Shown one piece after another: positions 8,578-17,774 of a DNA stretch of 38,759 nucleotides. This stretch comes from Pseudonocardia autotrophica. GTDB taxonomy: Bacteria > Actinomycetota > Actinomycetes > Mycobacteriales > Pseudonocardiaceae. The stretch is taken from positions 1 to 38,759 of the forward strand of contig NZ_JNYD01000043.1 of NCBI RefSeq assembly GCF_000717175.1, in the 5' to 3' direction. The first letter of the stretch is position 1; each line of letters begins with the position of its first letter. The notes beneath the pieces were generated by a model. It was not told the DNA's origin, ran no database searches, and saw nothing but the letters and a program-made list of their open reading frames with translations. The translations under genes and the position numbers were made by a program.

Positions 8578-9569
8578 CGGCGTCGCCTCGTGTCGTCGGT
8601 CGTGGCGCGGCGCGGATCGAAGGTCGACGACGTGGCGAGTTCGGAGTACAGCTCGCGTTCGCGGTCGCCGAGCCGTGCCGGCACCATGATCTTGATCTCG
8701 GCGAACAGGTCGCCCGGGTGCCCGGCCGGGTCCGGCATGCCTTGCCCACGCAGGCGCAGGCGTCTTCCCGACGAGGAGCCGGAAGGCACGGTCACCTTGG
8801 TCTCGCCCCCGGGTGCCGCGACCGGGACGGTCGCACCGAGGGCCGCTTCCCACGGGGCGAGCTTCAGGTCGACGTGGATGTTCCGGCCCTCGAGGCGGAA
8901 GAGCGGGTGCGGCAACAGCCGCACCACCAGGTAGAGGTCTCCGGCGGAGCCGTCGCCGAGTCCCCGCCCTCCCTCGCCGGCCAGCCTGATCCGCCGGCCG
9001 TCGGTGACGCCGGGTGGGATGGTGACCGTGTAGCTGCGCGGGCCCTCCGGGCCGTTGAGCGTGATCTCCTTGCGCCCGCCGTGATAGGCCTCCTCCACGG
9101 TGAGGGGAAGCTCGGCCTCCTGATCCGCTCCCGCGGTGCGGGCCGCACGCGGGCCGCGGCCACGGCCGCCGAACATGCCTCCCAGGAGGTCCTCGATGTC
9201 GATGCCGTCGAAGCCTCCGCCGTCGAAGCCTCCGAATCCCCCGCCGACGTCGGCGCCCTCCGCGGTCCAGGTCGCCCGGCGCCCACGACCGGCCCGGCCA
9301 CCGAAGCCGCCCGCCCCGGCACCGACGCGCTCCTCCCAGTCCTCGGGAACCCGCCGGAAGTCCTCCCCGAATCGGTCGTAGCGCTTGCGGAGCTCCGGGT
9401 CCGACAGCACGGAGTACGCCTCGTTGATCTCCTTGAACCGCTCCTCCGCCCCCGGATCCCTGTTCACGTCCGGATGGTTCTGTCGCGCCAACCGCCGGAA
9501 CGCCTGCTGCAGCTCGTCGGGGCCGGCGTCACGGGACACCCCGAGTACCTCGTAGAAGTCGCGGGGCAT
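8574..9569 (-). CDS. cbpA: DnaJ-family co-chaperone, CbpA (type II) class
   Basis: 331 residues. The J-domain is at residues 1-70 with the catalytic HPD ([16 protein letters not shown]) and [16 protein letters not shown] at the start. A Gly/Phe-rich linker covers about 85-150, then two beta-sandwich client-binding domains. The CxxCxGxG zinc-finger repeats of classical DnaJ are missing, which makes it CbpA-like and fits the cbpM gene that overlaps it by 4 bp. It stimulates DnaK ATPase. The grpE stop lies only 3 bp upstream of its ATG. Confidence 0.93.
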   Translation of the reverse strand: MPRDFYEVLGVSRDAGPDELQQAFRRLARQNHPDVNRDPGAEERFKEINEAYSVLSDPELRKRYDRFGEDFRRVPEDWEERVGAGAGGFGGRAGRGRRATWTAEGADVGGGFGGFDGGGFDGIDIEDLLGGMFGGRGRGPRAARTAGADQEAELPLTVEEAYHGGRKEITLNGPEGPRSYTVTIPPGVTDGRRIRLAGEGGRGLGDGSAGDLYLVVRLLPHPLFRLEGRNIHVDLKLAPWEAALGATVPVAAPGGETKVTVPSGSSSGRRLRLRGQGMPDPAGHPGDLFAEIKIMVPARLGDRERELYSELATSSTFDPRRATTDDTRRRR

Positions 9570-9572
9570 CGG

Positions 9573-10166
9573 TCAGGTCTCCTGCCGCTGCGCCACGGTG
9601 ACGGCTGCCGGTCGGAGCTGGCGTCCGGGGGCGCCGTAGCCGGGGCGGACCACGGCGGCCACCGAACCGGGCGGGGTCCCGGCCCCGTCGGCGTCCACCA
9701 CCCCCACGACCTCGTGCCGCGCCGGATCGAACGGCACTCCGGGCTCGTCCTCCCGTCCGTAGCCGAGCCCCGAGACGACGGCGAGGGCCTGCTCACGGAG
9801 GGTGCGGATGCCCTCGACGATGGATTCGGGGTCCGCTGCGGCGTGCTCGAGCGCGCGATCGATGGTGTCGAGCACCGGGAGGAACGCCGACGTGACGAGC
9901 TCCCGCTCGCTCTCGCGCTCGCGTGCGACCTCCCGCGCGTAGCGCTTGCGCAGGTTGTCCAGGTCTGCCGCGGCGCGCCGCCAGCGGTCCTCGGCGGCGT
10001 CGAGCGCGCGCTGGGTGGGGCCGGCCGTCGCGCCGTCCGCCGGCGGGGGCGCCGCCTCCCGCGGAGGTCCGCCCTCCGGGTGCGGCCGTGCCGCGGAGGC
10101 TTCCGCGTCCGTACCCGGTCCACCCTCCGGCCGGGCGGACGACGTCTTCGGTCCGGGCTCTCCCAT
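9573..10166 (-). CDS. grpE: Nucleotide exchange factor GrpE
   Basis: 197 residues. An acidic/proline-rich disordered N-terminus (about 1-60) is followed by a long coiled coil (RWRRAAADLDNLRKRYAREV) and a C-terminal beta domain ending in GYGAPGRQLRPAAVTVAQ, the GrpE signature region. It releases ADP from DnaK. It sits 9 bp after dnaK and 3 bp before dnaJ, so it belongs to the same transcript. Confidence 0.95.
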   Translation of the reverse strand: MGEPGPKTSSARPEGGPGTDAEASAARPHPEGGPPREAAPPPADGATAGPTQRALDAAEDRWRRAAADLDNLRKRYAREVARERESERELVTSAFLPVLDTIDRALEHAAADPESIVEGIRTLREQALAVVSGLGYGREDEPGVPFDPARHEVVGVVDADGAGTPPGSVAAVVRPGYGAPGRQLRPAAVTVAQRQET

Positions 10167-10175
10167 CGCCGGAGC

Positions 10176-12053
<1,878 letters not shown>

Positions 12054-12054
12054 C

Positions 12055-12585
12055 TCAGACCCCCTCTGCGAGCAGCCGGGCAGCCTGGTCGGCCACCTCG
12101 TCGTCGACCACCAGTTCGAACCGCTGGGGACGCGTGAAGGCCACCGACGCGAAGTCCCGGCGACCTCCCTGGAGCGCGTAGACGATCACCGCGATGACCG
12201 CTCCGATCACCGCTCCGATGAGCAGTCCGTAGAGGGCGAGCAGAAGCGCGCTCACCAACGGATCGGCCCAGCCGAAGAGTCCGAAGATCCAGCCGAGCAG
12301 CGCGCCCGGGACGGCACCGCTCACCGCACCCCGCCAGGCGGCAGTGGGATAGTCCAGCTTTCCGGTCACCTGCTCGACGATCTGCAGGTCCTGGCCGACG
12401 ATGGCGACCCGCTCGACCGGGAAGTCGAGGTCGGCGAGCCGGTCGACCGCACGCTCGGCGTCGGCGTAGCTGGTGTAGGAGGCGACGGTCCGCCGGGCCG
12501 AGCGGGCCGGGGCGCCGGGGCTACCGGGAGACCACGGGTGGACAGCGGCACCTCCCCGCGAGCCGGTCGGGTCCTGGAGAGTCAC
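12055..12585 (-). CDS. YflT-like general stress protein with membrane segments
   Basis: 176 residues from GTG 12585, preceded by GGAGG with 8-nt spacing. An earlier in-frame ATG at 12,615 has no ribosome binding site. A cytoplasmic region with [20 protein letters not shown] and [20 protein letters not shown] resembles the general-stress-protein 17M/YflT domain. Two or three Gly/Ala-rich hydrophobic segments follow ([20 protein letters not shown] and [18 protein letters not shown]), with a short soluble tail. It is the first gene of the dnaK-clpB operon and its stop is one base from the dnaK start. The molecular function is unknown; a membrane stress role is inferred. Confidence 0.75.
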   Translation of the reverse strand: MTLQDPTGSRGGAAVHPWSPGSPGAPARSARRTVASYTSYADAERAVDRLADLDFPVERVAIVGQDLQIVEQVTGKLDYPTAAWRGAVSGAVPGALLGWIFGLFGWADPLVSALLLALYGLLIGAVIGAVIAVIVYALQGGRRDFASVAFTRPQRFELVVDDEVADQAARLLAEGV

Positions 12586-12700
12586 GGGTTGTTCCTCCTG
12601 TCGGATAGAGGTCAACGGTCAGCCGCCGATTGCGCGGTGGCCACATCGAAGTCCGGCCGCAGTGTGCCGTCCACGCTCGCCGGTCGCCCCGACGACGGCA

Positions 12701-12718
12701 ATCGGTCGTTCTGCCGAT
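12701..12718. promoter_or_regulatory. ATCGGCAG-type palindromic operator before the chaperone operon
   Basis: ATCGGTCGTTCTGCCGAT; its reverse complement reads ATCGGCAGAACGACCGAT. The same 18 bases plus flanks recur at 21,070-21,087, where GGCA precedes and GGCGTGG follows in both places. It lies 115 bp upstream of the GTG start of the YflT-dnaK-clpB operon. The arms ATCGGY and RCCGAT flank 6 bp, a typical dimer site. The DNA from 12,586 to 12,794 otherwise holds no gene. Confidence 0.7.
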
Positions 12719-12794
12719 GGCGTGGCGCGCGGTGGGGCCGGAGCGGCGAACGTGCACCCCGCGTGGTCATGGAGTTGCTCGGCGCAGCGTGTCG

Positions 12795-13370
12795 CTACGA
12801 GGCTTTGTCCAGACGCCCGCGCTGCTGCAACACGAACAGCAGCCCCATGGACGGCGCCACGAGGACCAGCGCCGCGGCGGCGACCACGGTCAAAGGCGGA
12901 CAGCGTGGGAAGCGGGCCGCGGCGGCAGCGATCGGCAGGTGGGTGCCCAGCAGGTAGGGGTACTGGCGACCCCCCAGCCCAGGACGATCATCGCCGCACC
13001 GGCTCGCCTCGGCGGTCAGGAAGACGTCGGCCGCGAGAGCGGCTACGAGCACGCCGGAGCTCGATCGCGGCGAACCTTGGCCGGCTCCCGGTGGAACACC
13101 TCCGGGGCGGCGACGTCGCCGACGACGATCTGCAGCGGCGTCACCGCGGCGGCCACCGTGAACGAAACAGCCAGGCCCAGCCGGTGGTAGCGGTCTCGTC
13201 GCCCGGGCAGCAAGCCGACGGCGTAGACGCCGGCGACGACGAAGCCGGCGACCAGGTAGCCGGCCAGCAGCATGTGCAGCGCCTCGAACCAGAAGCTCCG
13301 TTGAAGGAGACCTGCAGGGGGTGCAAGTCGACCACGTGCCCGCTGCGCAACACCACTCCAGCCGGCGCAC
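12795..13370 (-). pseudogene. cydA-cydB deletion remnant (cytochrome bd oxidase)
   Basis: Reading the reverse strand from about 13,370, several frames together give a middle part of cytochrome bd subunit I: APAGVVLRSGHVVDLHPLQV, then SFWFEALHMLLAGYLVAGFV, GVYAVGLLPGRRDRYHRLGL, VAAAVTPLQIVVGDVA and EPAK-FAAIEL. It then passes straight into the C-terminus of subunit II: VLVAALAADVFLTAEA, IVLGWGVA, QYPYLLGTHLPIAAAAA and ALVLVAPSMGLLFVLQQRGR, ending at the stop at 12,795. At least three frameshifts are needed. The order matches a cydAB operon that lost everything between mid-cydA and late cydB, and also the cydA 5' end. It is not translatable as one protein. Confidence 0.75.
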
Positions 13371-13402
13371 CGACGGAACCGGGACGGTGGAGCGGGGGAG
13401 AT

Positions 13403-13420
13403 ATCGGCAGTTCTCCGGAT
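13403..13420. promoter_or_regulatory. ATCGGCAG-type operator before the DUF2267-DUF2795 unit
   Basis: ATCGGCAGTTCTCCGGAT shares the exact ATCGGCAG half-site with the other palindromes; the second half (CCGGAT) is imperfect. It sits 71 bp before the GTG start at 13,491 and just upstream of the cyd remnant on the other strand, so it could once have served either direction. Confidence 0.5.
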
Positions 13421-13490
13421 GGACCCGCGCCTCGTCCGAGGCTTCGATGGGGCCGGCAGCGGGGGCAATCGCATCCCAGGAGGAGAGCCA

Positions 13491-13868
13491 GTGCAGTACG
13501 AGGAGTTCATCGAATCCGCTTCGGCCCGCACCGGTCGGCCGGCGGAGATCGCCGAATCGCTGACGCATGCGACGCTGCGGGTGCTCGCGGAGCGGCTCAC
13601 CGGCGGAGAGGCCAGGGACCTCGCGTCGCAGCTGCCGAAGGAGCTGCAGCCCGACCTGATCCCGCCGACCCAGGAGGCGCAGCCGCTCGAGGCGCAGGAC
13701 TTCGTGCGCCGGGTGGCGGAGCAGGCGCGGGTCGACGAGGGCGAGGCCCGGAAGGCCGTGGCCGCGGTTCTCACGACGACACGGGAGGCCGTCAGCCACG
13801 GCGAGTGGGAGGACGTCGCCTCGCAGATGGGGCGGGAGCTGGACGTCCTCATGGCCGGGGCGCAGTAG
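13491..13868 (+). CDS. DUF2267 domain protein
   Basis: 125 residues from GTG 13,491, with AGGAGGAGA just upstream; the open frame further upstream has no ribosome binding site. Two DUF2267 lobes are clear: VQYEEFIESASARTGR and RLTGGEARDLASQLPKELQP, then DFVRRVAEQARVDEGEARKA and WEDVASQMGRELDVLM. The family is helical, common in actinobacteria, and of unknown biochemical role. Its stop overlaps the start of the DUF2795 gene (TAGTG), so the two are translationally coupled. An ATCGGCAG-type site lies upstream. Confidence 0.85.
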   Translation: MQYEEFIESASARTGRPAEIAESLTHATLRVLAERLTGGEARDLASQLPKELQPDLIPPTQEAQPLEAQDFVRRVAEQARVDEGEARKAVAAVLTTTREAVSHGEWEDVASQMGRELDVLMAGAQ

Positions 13869-14164
13869 TGGCCGCCCCGTTGACCCCGGAGCAGGTCCTC
13901 GACTACCTGGAGGATGTCGACTACCCGGCGGACAAGGACGCTCTCGTGAGCGCCGCCGAGCGGTCGGGGGCGCCCGACGAGGTGCTCCGGAGCCTGCGAG
14001 CCATCCCGCCGGTCGACTACCGCAGCCGCGCGGAGGTCGTGCGCTCGGTGCGAGTGGACCCGGCCCCCGGGCGCTCCTCCGGCCTGGCTGCAGAGCAGGC
14101 GCGTACGGACGCACCTCCGCGCGTCGCCGAGCACATGCGCGATCCGCGAGGCCGAGCCGAGTGA
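13868..14164 (+). CDS. DUF2795 domain protein
   Basis: 98 residues from the GTG at 13,868, overlapping the DUF2267 stop by one base. LTPEQVLDYLEDVDYPADKD then ALVSAAERSGAPDEVLRSLR match the DUF2795 pattern (L-x-VDYPA-KxxLVxxA-xxGAPxxVLxxLxxLP). The C-terminal 35 residues are variable and charged. The function is unknown; small DUF2795 proteins are widespread in actinobacteria. Coupling with DUF2267 suggests a shared role. Confidence 0.85.
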   Translation: MAAPLTPEQVLDYLEDVDYPADKDALVSAAERSGAPDEVLRSLRAIPPVDYRSRAEVVRSVRVDPAPGRSSGLAAEQARTDAPPRVAEHMRDPRGRAE

Positions 14165-14204
14165 GCCGGTTCCGGTCCGGAGGGCCGGGACCCGGCGGTC
14201 GGGG

Positions 14205-14444
14205 TCAGGTGCGGGGCGCGAGTTCGTAGAACGGCCCCAGGTCGGTCCGGCCGGTGTCGGGGACCTCGTGCAGGATCTTCGGCTCGGTGTGCAGGAGCCG
14301 GTGAACGGCCGTGCGGGTCGCCTCCAGGCTCAACCCTGCCTGGCGGGCGATGTCCTGCAGATGGGGCGCACCCGTGCCCACCTCCCGCTCGGCAACGGCG
14401 CGGTACACGGCGGCATCCGCTCCTGACAGGTCCTCTGCACGCAT
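14205..14444 (-). CDS. Small winged-helix DNA-binding protein
   Basis: 79 residues; ATG at 14,444 behind a GGAGGAGAGG ribosome binding site. The sequence AVAEREVGTGAPHLQDIARQ then AGLSLEATRTAVHRLLHTE looks like a single winged HTH domain of MarR/Rrf2-like topology, and GPFYELAPR would be the wing end. No sensor domain is present. It lies tail to tail with the DUF2795 gene and about 100 bp after the DUF1345 gene on the same strand. The target is unknown. Confidence 0.65.
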   Translation of the reverse strand: MRAEDLSGADAAVYRAVAEREVGTGAPHLQDIARQAGLSLEATRTAVHRLLHTEPKILHEVPDTGRTDLGPFYELAPRT

Positions 14445-14546
14445 TGCCCTCTCCTCCGGTCGGCCGCCGCGGCGGCGTTCAGCTCCACGGCGGTCGGCCG
14501 CGAGCGCCCCGATTGCAGCCGGATGCCCACCCGCCCCGGCGCACTG

Positions 14547-15269
14547 TCACAGGTTGGTCAGCAGGCTGACGCCGATTGCGATCACCACGGTCCCGAACAG
14601 GTAGGACAGGAGGGCGTGCCCCAGACCCACCTTGCGCATCTGCGTGGTCTCCAGCCGGGTCTCGGACACGGCGTACGTCATGCCGACGGTGAACGCGACG
14701 TAGGCGAAATCGGCGTACACCGGCGGCTCGTCCTGGTGGAACTCGATGCCGCCGTCGTTGCCCGCGAAGTAGAGCCGTGCGTACTTGAGGGCGAAGACGG
14801 TGTTCACCAGCGCCCAGGAGAGGATCGCGTCGACGACGGCGAGGACGACGACCGCGACCGCCACCGCGTCGTGCTGGCCGGCGCTGGCGACGGCCTGAAG
14901 AATCGCGACCAGGCTGGCCACGGCCGCGACGAGAACCGCCGTGTCCGTGACGTGGGACCGTCCCTCTTCCTCCGCCAGGCGTTTGGTGCCCCGCTGGTCC
15001 TGCGGCCAGCTGATGCGGCTGACCCACACCAGGACGACCGACGCGGCAACAGCCCAGCCGACGAGGACCGCCAGCCGGGCCGTGCCGAGCAGGGCCACGG
15101 CGACCGCAGCCGCGGCGCCAGCGGCGAGCGACACCGCCAGGCGGCGCCAGGAGATGATCCGGCGTTCCGGCCCTCCCACCGCCCCGGCGGCGCTCGCCGC
15201 GGGAGCACCGCGGCCACCCGGGCCACCCCCACCCGACGCTTCCGGCTCAGGAGGACGAGTCACGCCCAC
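14547..15269 (-). CDS. DUF1345 membrane protein
   Basis: About 240 residues. The chosen GTG at 15,269 has GGGAG 9 nt upstream; the longer frame opens at GTG 15,287. A Gly/Pro/Ala-rich N-terminus precedes about five hydrophobic helices, including LAVSLAAGAAAAVAVALLG, AVLVGWAVAASVVLVWV and the C-terminal YLFGTVVIAIGVSLLTNL. The segment VYADFAYVAFTVGMTYAVSE is the DUF1345 hallmark. It overlaps the 3' end of the PfpI gene by about 20 bp, so it ends the fdh-pfpI-DUF1345 operon. The function is unknown. A broken second copy of the family is at 24,385. Confidence 0.85.
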   Translation of the reverse strand: MGVTRPPEPEASGGGGPGGRGAPAASAAGAVGGPERRIISWRRLAVSLAAGAAAAVAVALLGTARLAVLVGWAVAASVVLVWVSRISWPQDQRGTKRLAEEEGRSHVTDTAVLVAAVASLVAILQAVASAGQHDAVAVAVVVLAVVDAILSWALVNTVFALKYARLYFAGNDGGIEFHQDEPPVYADFAYVAFTVGMTYAVSETRLETTQMRKVGLGHALLSYLFGTVVIAIGVSLLTNL

Positions 15270-15825
15270 CGGCCGCTGCTCCCGCACCGGCGAACTCCTG
15301 GACGATGCGCTCGCAGAAGGCGGGCAGGTCGTCCGGCGAGCGGCTGGTCGTGAGGTTGCCGTCCGTCACGACCTCCTCGTCGACCACCTCGGCGCCGGCG
15401 TTGCGCAAGTCGGTGCGCAGGCTCGGCCAGGAGGTCAGCCGCCGGCCGCGGACACGGTCGACCTCGACCAGGCTCCACGGTCCGTGGCAGATCGAGGCCA
15501 CCGGCTTGCCGGAGTCCACGAAACTGCGCACGAAGCTCATCGCGGTCTGGTCCATCCGCAGCTGATCCGGGTTCACCGTGCCCCCCGGCAAGACCAGCGC
15601 GTCGAAGTCGTCCGGTGACACATCGCCGACCAGCTTGTCGACGGTGAACGTGCCGGCATCGTCGAGGTCGTGGTCGCGTGCTGCGATCTCGCCGTCGTGG
15701 ATCGAGAGCAGCGTGGTCGCAGCCCCGGCCCGGTCGAGGGCCTGTCGCGGCTTCTCGAGCTCCACCCGCTCCACACCGTCGGCCGCGAGGACGGCGACCC
15801 GCCGTCCGTTCAGCTCATCTGCCAT
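15247..15825 (-). CDS. DJ-1/PfpI family protein (general stress / deglycase type)
   Basis: 192 residues from ATG 15,825, with GGGAG 7 nt upstream; the longer frame to 15,885 lies within the upstream gene. It has the PfpI fold, RRVAVLAADGVERVELEKPR, with the nucleophile elbow VASICHGPWSLVEV carrying the catalytic Cys-His, and LVLPGGTVNPDQLR before it. Relatives (YhbO/PfpI) act in carbonyl or oxidative stress defence. It starts one base after the stop of the formaldehyde dehydrogenase gene, which fits a joint role against reactive aldehydes (inference). Confidence 0.9.
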   Translation of the reverse strand: MADELNGRRVAVLAADGVERVELEKPRQALDRAGAATTLLSIHDGEIAARDHDLDDAGTFTVDKLVGDVSPDDFDALVLPGGTVNPDQLRMDQTAMSFVRSFVDSGKPVASICHGPWSLVEVDRVRGRRLTSWPSLRTDLRNAGAEVVDEEVVTDGNLTTSRSPDDLPAFCERIVQEFAGAGAAAGGRDSSS

Positions 15826-15826
15826 G

Positions 15827-16981
15827 TCAGGCTCCCGCCATCGCCGGCTTGAGGACGACCTTGGTCCAGCCCTCGTCCCTGGCATCGAAGTGCCTGTACG
15901 CGTCCGGCGCCTCGCTCAGCGGCAACTCGTGGCTGACGATGAACGACGGCTCGGCCTTGCCTGCGGCGATCAGGTCGCGCAGCTGCCGGTTGTACCTCTT
16001 CACCGGGGCCTGGCCGCTGCCGATGTGCTGGCCCTTGAACCAGTACATGCCGTAGTCGAAGGCGATCTGGCCGTTCTTGGCCAGCTCGTCAGGCCCCCCG
16101 GGGTCCTGCGGCACGAAGACGCCGATGCAGCCGATCCGGCCGGTGAAGCGCACCGACTTCACCAGCTTGTTCATGGTGTCGTTCGGGTGCTCGTGCCCCT
16201 CGGGGTCGTGGGCCTGGTAGCCCACGCACTCGCAGCCGTTGTCCGCACCGAGACCCATCGTCTGCTCCAGCACGGCCTCCACCGGGTCGACCTTCGAGTC
16301 GTCGATCGGGATCGCGCCGATCGACTCGGCCAGCCGCAGCCGGTCGGGATGGCGGTCGACGACCATGACCTTGCTGGCCCCGCGAATGGTGGCCGAGAGT
16401 GCGGCCATCAGCCCGACAGGGCCGGAGCCGTAGATCACCGTCTGGTCCCCGGGCGAGACGCCGGCCAGCTCGGTGGCGTGATAGCCGGTCGGCCAGATGT
16501 CGGCCAGCATCACGTAGTCGGAGGCCTTCTCGTCCGCGTCCTCCCCCAGACGCAGGCAGTTGAAGTCGCCCCAGGGCACCCGGAGCAGTTCGGCCTGGCC
16601 GCCGGGCCACGGTCCCATGTCGGCGAACCCGTAGGCGGCGCCGGCCCACTCCTTGACCGGCTGGGCGGTCAGGCAGTAGTTCGTCAGGCCGTGCTCGCAG
16701 TTCTTGCAGTGCCCACAGGCCACGTTGAACGGGAGGACGACACGGTCGCCCACCTGGACCTTGTCGACGCCGTCGCCGACCTCGATGACCTCGCCCATGT
16801 TCTCGTGCCCGAACCATCGACCCTGCTCGAAGTCCGTCCGGCCCTCGTACATGTGCAGGTCAGAGCCACAGATGTTGGTGGTGGTGATCCGCACGAGCAC
16901 GTCCGTCGGTCGCTCGATACGGGCATCCGGCACATCCGTGACACTGACCTTGCGCGGTCCGTCATAGACGACTGCCTTCAC
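15827..16981 (-). CDS. fdhA: Glutathione-independent formaldehyde dehydrogenase-like zinc alcohol dehydrogenase
   Basis: 384 residues from GTG 16,981, with GGAGG at 16,986-16,990; the open frame to 17,182 upstream has no ribosome binding site. It has the zinc MDR features: catalytic zinc residues in ICGSDLHMYEGR and GHENMGEVIEVGDGV, the structural zinc cluster CGHCKNCEHGLTNYC, and the NAD-binding VIYGSGPVGLMAAL followed by VVDRHPDRLRLAE. Overall spacing and EHPNDTMNKLV resemble the Pseudomonas FdhA family, which oxidises formaldehyde without glutathione using bound NAD. The substrate may be another aldehyde or alcohol. It is first in an operon with pfpI and DUF1345, and two ATCGGCAG-type palindromes lie 100-160 bp upstream. 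A related enzyme is at 21,866. Confidence 0.9.
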   Translation of the reverse strand: MKAVVYDGPRKVSVTDVPDARIERPTDVLVRITTTNICGSDLHMYEGRTDFEQGRWFGHENMGEVIEVGDGVDKVQVGDRVVLPFNVACGHCKNCEHGLTNYCLTAQPVKEWAGAAYGFADMGPWPGGQAELLRVPWGDFNCLRLGEDADEKASDYVMLADIWPTGYHATELAGVSPGDQTVIYGSGPVGLMAALSATIRGASKVMVVDRHPDRLRLAESIGAIPIDDSKVDPVEAVLEQTMGLGADNGCECVGYQAHDPEGHEHPNDTMNKLVKSVRFTGRIGCIGVFVPQDPGGPDELAKNGQIAFDYGMYWFKGQHIGSGQAPVKRYNRQLRDLIAAGKAEPSFIVSHELPLSEAPDAYRHFDARDEGWTKVVLKPAMAGA

Positions 16982-17082
16982 GCTGCCTCCTCGTTGCTGT
17001 CGGTACTCGGGCGGCCCTGAGCATCGACGCAGTGGCGACGCCGGGCACTGATCCATCCGACCCCAGGCGCAGACGCAGCGAT

Positions 17083-17100
17083 ATCGGCAGACATGCCCAT
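17083..17100. promoter_or_regulatory. ATCGGCAG-type operator, fdh/ANTAR intergenic region (site 1)
   Basis: ATCGGCAGACATGCCCAT has arms ATCGGC and GCCCAT around 6 bp, with one mismatch to a perfect inverted repeat. It lies in the 282-bp divergent control region between fdhA (minus) and the ANTAR gene (plus). Confidence 0.55.
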
Positions 17101-17121
17101 TCCGGACCGCGGTGGGCGCGG

Positions 17122-17139
17122 ATCGGTCGCTCTGCCGAT
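17122..17139. promoter_or_regulatory. ATCGGCAG-type operator, fdh/ANTAR intergenic region (site 2)
   Basis: ATCGGTCGCTCTGCCGAT differs by one base from the copies at 12,701 and 21,070. It is 39 bp (nearly four helical turns) from site 1 measured start to start, so two dimers could bind the same face. It is 142 bp from both the fdhA and ANTAR starts, so it could serve both directions. Confidence 0.65.
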
Positions 17140-17263
17140 GTCGGACGCGGGAACGCACCCGCACCCTGGACGTCCGCGGCACAGACGTTCACGGGAGACC
17201 GGCGACGACGGCGCAGCGGCCGGTTCGCACACGTGGGCCTACGAGGAGGAGGACCAGAACTCG

Positions 17264-17554
17264 ATGACCCTCAGCTTGTCAGCGGAGGCACCGGCCGCGC
17301 CGGCGCATCGCTCCGACGTCCGCACCGAGCTCGACCAGCTGCAGGCGCGGGCCCGGTCGGCGGAGGACAGGGCGGCCAACCTGCACCGCGCGCTGGCCAC
17401 CAACCGACGGATCGGCATCGCGATCGGCATCCTGATGTGCCAGCGCCAGCTCACGGACGACCAAGCCTTCGCGACCCTCAAGGCCGAGAGCCAGCACCGC
17501 AACGTGAAGGTACGAGAGCTGGCCGAGACGGTGATCTCCACGGGGACGCTCTGA
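17264..17554 (+). CDS. ANTAR domain RNA-binding regulator
   Basis: 96 residues from ATG 17,264, with an AGGAGGAGG run 11 nt upstream. After about 20 disordered residues there is a coiled coil (LDQLQARARSAEDRAANLHR), then the ANTAR three-helix domain ATNRRIGIAIGILMCQRQLT, with AFATLKAESQHRNVKVRELA and ending VISTGTL. ANTAR proteins bind paired hairpins in leader RNA and prevent termination. Most have a receiver or GAF sensor; here only the coiled coil is present, so a partner or constitutive dimer must supply the signal. It is followed by a LuxR remnant and the second GAF-LuxR gene. Its RNA target was not identified. Confidence 0.88.
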   Translation: MTLSLSAEAPAAPAHRSDVRTELDQLQARARSAEDRAANLHRALATNRRIGIAIGILMCQRQLTDDQAFATLKAESQHRNVKVRELAETVISTGTL

Positions 17555-17579
17555 GCAGTCTCCGGCGTCCGGACCACAG

Positions 17580-17774
17580 GAGGCGAGCCGGCGCTGATCG
17601 TGGAGGGTCGCTCGAACAGGCCGATCCCGCACCCTCGTCATCTCACCACGAACAGGGGTGAAGCACGTGGAGCAGACCCTGGCCGAGCTGGCTGCACCGA
17701 CGCGGACCCACGCCGCCGTCCGGGGCGAACGCGCAGGTGTGTTCGTCCCACCACGGCCGGGAGAGGGACGATGA
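17580..17774 (+). pseudogene. LuxR HTH remnant
   Basis: Two frames together restore the end of a LuxR regulator like the one at 1210. Around 17,594-17,632 one frame reads LIVEGRSNRPIPH (compare LLVEGYCNQEIAH). From 17,631 the next frame reads TLVISPRTGVKHVEQTLAEL then AAPTRTHAAVRGERAGVFVP (compare TLVVAPRTVAAHLEHILSKL and RAPTRTLAAVRAERDGLYVP). The sensor domain is gone. The final TGA overlaps the ATG of the intact paralogue at 17,771. A GTG at 17,658 could still give a 38-residue peptide. Confidence 0.7.

Noticed and set aside
12055..12615. HspR (HAIR) box before the dnaK operon
   Set aside because: I looked for CTTGAGT-N7-ACTCAAG or close variants between 12,586 and 12,794 and saw none.
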